Position numbers and translations under genes: made by a program
Notes under the pieces: generated by a model
Told to the model about the DNA's origin: nothing
What the model saw: the letters and a program-made list of their open reading frames with translations, nothing else
Databases searched by the model: none
NCBI GenBank assembly: GCA_016802295.1
Contig: JAESIW010000138.1
Span: 2,811,113 to 2,875,112 of the forward strand
Length of the DNA: 64,000 nt
Source of the DNA: Brachionus rotundiformis
Lineage: Eukaryota; Rotifera; Eurotatoria; Ploima; Brachionidae
Reading direction: 5' to 3'
In this document: in pieces, positions 59,738 to 64,000 of the stretch
Numbering within the stretch: the first letter of the stretch is position 1
Layout of the letters: every line of letters begins with the position of its first letter

Positions 59738-62018
59738 TTAAAGAGCTGTAATATTTGTCATTGATTGAATTTCCATTTTAATAATGCCTTTGGATGTTTG
59801 GGTACCAGAAATGCTACACTCTAATAAGATATGCTTATTGTTTGGCTTAGCATCAAGTATAACTGATCCGTATAATTCATCTTTAAAAGTGTTTCTCAAC
59901 CAGATCTTTTTAAAAAAAAATCATAACAAAAAAATCTCAATTATATTTAAAATACTTGAATTGAAATTGGTTTTCTTTGGTCATATCTATAAAAAATCCC
60001 ACTCACATTCCACTCTGGATCCAGGTTATTTTTTACAATGTTACTAAATAACATCTGATTTTCACATTTAATGCAAACATAAGAATCAAAACCACCTTTA
60101 AATTTAAAAATATACATATTATTATTATTGTGATATTTTTAAAAACAAATTAATAGTTCAAAATTACCTGAAGAGTCAAAATTAACCAAGCTATGTCCTG
60201 ACTTAACTGTTATTGAGGTAACACATGAAGCATATTTAGCAAATGGATTACATCTGTGAAGAAAAGGAACTGGACAATCTTTTTTTAATTCTCTATCAAA
60301 AATAATTTAAAATAAATTAAATAAACCCTGTGTATTCACTTTAAATTAATTGAATTATCAGTATATACTCTGAGCATATATTTTCCCAAAAAATTTGGAT
60401 CGAATGTTGAGGGTATAATTACATAACGACCGCTTAAGAGTTTTGTTCTTAAAAACACTGATCTCATGTTAATATAAGAAGATGACGTCGTTCTAGGTTT
60501 AGGTTTATGAACACGATATTTCCTATTATCTTCAACACGCATTACAAAAAATCCTATGGTCAAATTTTCTTTTCCAAAAAATCTTTTCCCCAGTTGATCT
60601 AAGTTTATCAAAACTTCATCAGGTTTATCAGAATCATTGTTTAATTCAAAAAGATATTGAGGATTTGAGCAAAATGTATCTCGGTAGTTTATGCATCCAC
60701 CAACTCGATCAGGACTGGACCATTCTCCAAAAACCATACTTTCGCACCACGTTTTTCGAATAGTTAACAAAGATGTATTAATAGTTCGACAAATTGATAT
60801 TTCATTAAAATATCTCAAAAAATCTGTAAATTCCATCCTTAAAAAGTTGATTCTTAAAAATTCAATATGAGCTAAAATATTCAACTACCAAAATTCACCA
60901 TCATCGTCAAAGTTTAAGCCCATTTTTTCTCTTTCACTCTTGGGAACTTTTTTCCATTCTGGAGAATTGTCCGACCAAGGACCTAACCATTCTTGAGCAC
61001 CCCAAGGATTTTTTAATCTTATCATCTGAAGCTTCTCCTTGGATGTCAAAAACGAGAAAAAAGAATTCCCTTTTATTGGCATTGATTGGACTTTGGTAAT
61101 TCCATATGCATGACCCTTTACGAGACCACAAGAAAGTTTTTTCTCCATTTCCGATCTAGATGAAATCTTTTTGGACAGGGTTAGTTTTATTGGTAAAGTA
61201 AATGTTAGAGTTTATTTACATTTATTGCACATGCCATCAGGGAACTTCTCTCATAAGCCTTTTTCATAATTTCGAAAAGATTTTCCATTTTAACAGGATC
61301 GAAATATTCTCTCGACTCATTCCGAATAATTTCGCATATTCCGCCAGTAAAATCTTGTAAAGCTTCTGACAAATTACCACCGTCTAAATGTTCATAGCAA
61401 CCATTCAATTTTGCGTAGGCTTTTTCAATCAAACTACTCCAGAATTCATTTTTAGACGACGAATGGGTAAAAATTAACCTATTATTAATTGTAGGTAATA
61501 AATCATCGATCACAATTTCTATCCATTTACCAAATTGCCAAAATCTAAATTTAAATATGCCAGCGTATGTTTTCTTATCTATCTCTTGGTAATCATAATC
61601 AGGTATTACTTTATGCAATATTTTTTTCTCGGATGCCAGAACAGATAAAGCAGCAACAAACCTTTATCGAAAACTAAAAATGTTATTTTTATTTCCAATT
61701 TTTTACCAGCAATTTCCTAATCGTCCCTGATTCACATCCCGTGATTGAGCTCCTCCATTTATTAGCTTTGGATCTTGGCATATTTCCTTAAAAACTTAAC
61801 TCAGCAAAGTTTCTAATAGCATTTTAATCACTTACATGAGGTCTTTTCCAAACTATACCATTTAATTTGCCGACTAGCTTGAACAATGACTTGTCATTTG
61901 GTAAAAATAAATCATCAACGAATAATTTTTTCTGTTTTAGACATTCTGATTTTATACGGTCGTATTTTTGATTGGAAAACTTAGAAAGAGCGTTCAAAAT
62001 TTGATCTTCAGTGGCCAT
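59738..62018 (-). CDS. CAPN5: calpain-5/TRA-3-like cysteine protease
   Basis: Calcium-regulated intracellular cysteine protease of the non-classical calpain group that ends in a C2 domain instead of EF hands. Exons 62018-61836, 61786-61707, 61661-61220, 61166-60889, 60837-60340, 60292-60168, 60095-59956 and 59905-59738 join in phase to 637 aa (human CAPN5 640). The N-terminal anchor region leads to VWKRPHEI. The catalytic Cys is in GRLGNCWFVAA, a codon split by an intron just after the Cys. His is in GLVKGHAYGITKV and Asn in RLKNPWG, so the triad is complete. The CBSW domain reads GGCINYRDTFCSNPQYLFEL and YINMRSVFLRTKLLSGRYVIIP. The C2 domain follows: SYVCIKCENQ, DPEWNVSGIFYR and ISIQIWLRNTFKDELYGSVIL. 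Similarity is even along the whole length. Confidence 0.95.
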
Positions 62019-62737
62019 TTTAATTCTCTAATTAATTGCATATTTTTTTAATTCTAAATTTTCATCTAGTTATATTAAATTTTGGATTAATTATGAGAGA
62101 ATATAAGGTAAATGCAAAAATTTATTTTTGTTTCATTTAAATATTTAATTCAGATAAAATAAATTATCTTAAAAACAGATAAATTGTTCTACATTATTCA
62201 CAAGAATAAATAAAAAAATAGAAATCGTTAACTTGATATGCACTGCTACCTTCTTTAAGTTTTTCTATTTTGAAAAAAAAAAAACTAACTATCTTTAATT
62301 AACTTTTTTAATTAATGATAAACAATGATTTTTAGAAACATTTATGGTTTCGCTTTTAAAATGAATGTTTTTTCTAATTAATAAAAATAAAAAAGTTTAT
62401 TCTTGTTATGTAGAATTAGATTAACGCAGATTATTAAAAATTACAATTAATAAATGATCTTTGAATATTTTTGATATTTTAGAGTTTATTTGTATATATT
62501 TATTTGTGTTCTTGTCTCGGTAATAACTTGTTTAATGATGATTCAATATGATGATTTTTTATGAAAGGTTGTTACCAATAATAATTTAAAAAAGGTACAT
62601 ATAGTTTTAATAGGCAAATAGCTCAAATCTGCCTTGATCGAATTTGTTTATCAAATAAAACGATAAAATTAAATGTATAAAACTTCATTAAAATAAACAA
62701 AAACAATAAATCTTTTTAAAAACATTTATAAAAAAAA
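62019..62737. other. intergenic, no gene seen
   Basis: AT-rich spacer between the CAPN5 start and SPRYD7 stop. Nothing recognised. Confidence 0.4.
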
Positions 62738-63758
62738 TTAGAGTATTGACTTTTCTATCATAATTCGGTCAAAGCCATTCGGTGGTTGATGATAAAAGGT
62801 ATCGAATTGAACGTCTAAAATTGAGCCATCATCAACTTTTAAAAAATAACAATTAATTTATTTATAAAAAAAATGATTTATTTGTAAATATTTAAAATCA
62901 TTAATTATTAAATATCATACGTGCTTTTGACATTCTTTTAATTTATTATTATTTAATTAAGTTTGTTATTAAAGATTGACTTAACATTTTTTAAAAGATT
63001 TTATTTAATAGAAAACTTTAATTGATTTATTAGTGTTAATTGTATTGATCTTATTTTAAATTCCTTTTAAGTAAAAAATGTTCTTGATAAATGTATTCTT
63101 TATACATATTTTTAGAAATTCATTTGATTTAATCAACGAAAAAAATTAGCAAAAAATATTCTGATTAAATATTTACATTAATTTAAAAAAAAATATTAAA
63201 GCAAACCGTAAAAAACAGGATAAACAGTTCCGCGTATTCCCGTTATTGAGGTTTCCATATCATCTCCGTTAAGGTAAAAATTCAATAATTCATGATCGTA
63301 TGTTACACCAATTATGTCGCCTTCATCAAAATTTTTATTAGTTCTGAATTTAATCTCATTATTGTAAAAGAAGTTTCCGTCATTTCGAAGTACCCAAGAT
63401 TCAGCGTCGTTTCCAAGTGGAATTTTATTTAAATCAACTCTTTTTGTTGCTAAACCAACACCCCATTGACCATTCGATCTTATTTTCACTTCAAAATAGG
63501 CTTTATTTTGGGTTATTGGAGCGTTTGAAATAGCCCCTCCAGTCCCACATACACGCTTACCATTTTTCACAATAACCACGTCTTGGCCTAGCAAAAACAT
63601 GTTTTATTTCTCAAGTTTTCTTTAAAAATTATTGAACCTGCTCTATTCAGATCAAGAGAAACATCCGATTCTTCTATCTGACTAACACTGTGTGTTATCT
63701 CTATTTCTTCATCTGATTTTGACCAGAATGAGAAGCATTGACAAAATGGATCCAACAT
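62738..63758 (-). CDS. SPRYD7: SPRY-domain protein SPRYD7
   Basis: Small conserved protein made of a single SPRY (B30.2-like) beta-sandwich; its role is poorly known. Exons 63758-63638, 63587-63207 and 62835-62738 join in phase to 199 aa (human 196). I chose the ATG at 63758, which gives MLDPFCQCFSFW, a Cys-rich start like the human CLRCCR region; the frame is open further upstream but without an ATG. Landmarks are QDVVIVKNGKRVCGTGGAI, NKAYFEVKIRSNGQWGVGLAT, VDLNKIPLG, GIRGTVYPVFY and, in the last exon, VDDGSILDVQFDTFYHQPP and GFDRIMIE. These follow the human protein almost without gaps. The intron before the last exon is 371 bp, longer than most here. Confidence 0.95.
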
Positions 63759-64000
63759 CGGATTTGAGAAGACTTGATTAATTAAATACTCGAAAATCAA
63801 TATGATTTATGAGCAAAATTCACACAATCAAATTTAAAAAAAACTAAGTTTCATTTTATTTTGCTTCTTATTATTTTAATATAAATATTAAAATCAAAGG
63901 TTTAATTTCTATAAAAAATTTCTTAACACATAATATAATAATATATAGTATAATATTTATAAAAATGTAAAATTTATGTTTCAAATGTAACTTAAATTAG
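63759..64000. other. 5' flank of SPRYD7
   Basis: AT-rich sequence to the window edge, presumably the SPRYD7 upstream region; nothing else seen. Confidence 0.3.

Overview
The window is nuclear DNA of a small-genome animal. It is very AT-rich, and the coding exons are slightly richer in GC than their surroundings. Introns are GT-AG and mostly 45-60 bp, with a few of 0.7-1.4 kb. The gene set is plainly metazoan: WDR86, neurabin, DIXDC1, calpain-5, tryptophan 2,3-dioxygenase, CHIP and Exo70. Base composition, intron size, intronless GPCR and degenerate CR1-like LINE pieces fit a lophotrochozoan, most likely a monogonont rotifer such as Brachionus. That placement is inference; no rRNA or mitochondrial marker is present. 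There is no prokaryotic operon, phage or CRISPR.

Layout. 1-793 (+) is the 3' end of a WDR86-like gene. 1464-3210 is a DNA transposon with perfect 114-bp inverted repeats carrying a damaged IS1595/Merlin-type transposase on the minus strand. 4206-5477 (-) is an intronless rhodopsin-like GPCR. About 9 kb without a recognisable gene follows. 14593-18691 (+) is a neurabin-like PP1/actin scaffold and 20193-24426 (-) is DIXDC1. A second poor region of about 6 kb holds a tRNA-like hairpin and a decayed LINE 3' end. From 30853 the DNA is gene-dense: DDX51 (-), TDO2 (+), a LINE reverse-transcriptase fragment, GTF2F2 (+), RHBDD1 (-), STUB1/CHIP (-), ACOT9 (+), EXOC7 (+), two tandem aldo-keto reductases (-), catalase (+), another LINE 3' fragment, an orphan 293-aa gene (-), a secretory TANGO2-like gene (-), calpain-5 (-) and SPRYD7 (-).

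Genes were joined across introns by reading splice phase at each junction. The joined products have lengths near their animal orthologues: calpain 637 aa, SPRYD7 199, catalase 508, Exo70 760, ACOT9 420 and TDO 446.

No single new multi-gene system stands out. The most interesting observations are: the TANGO2-like protein whose signal peptide appears to place a cysteine at the mature N-terminus; the transposon with seven GTTATCA-type motifs in each identical inverted repeat and a zinc finger fused to its transposase; a CPF heme-regulatory-like motif on an N-terminal extension of TDO; a duplicated exon fragment inside a DIXDC1 intron; an acidic tail on TFIIF-beta; and the 319-bp head-to-head arrangement of an aldo-keto reductase and catalase.
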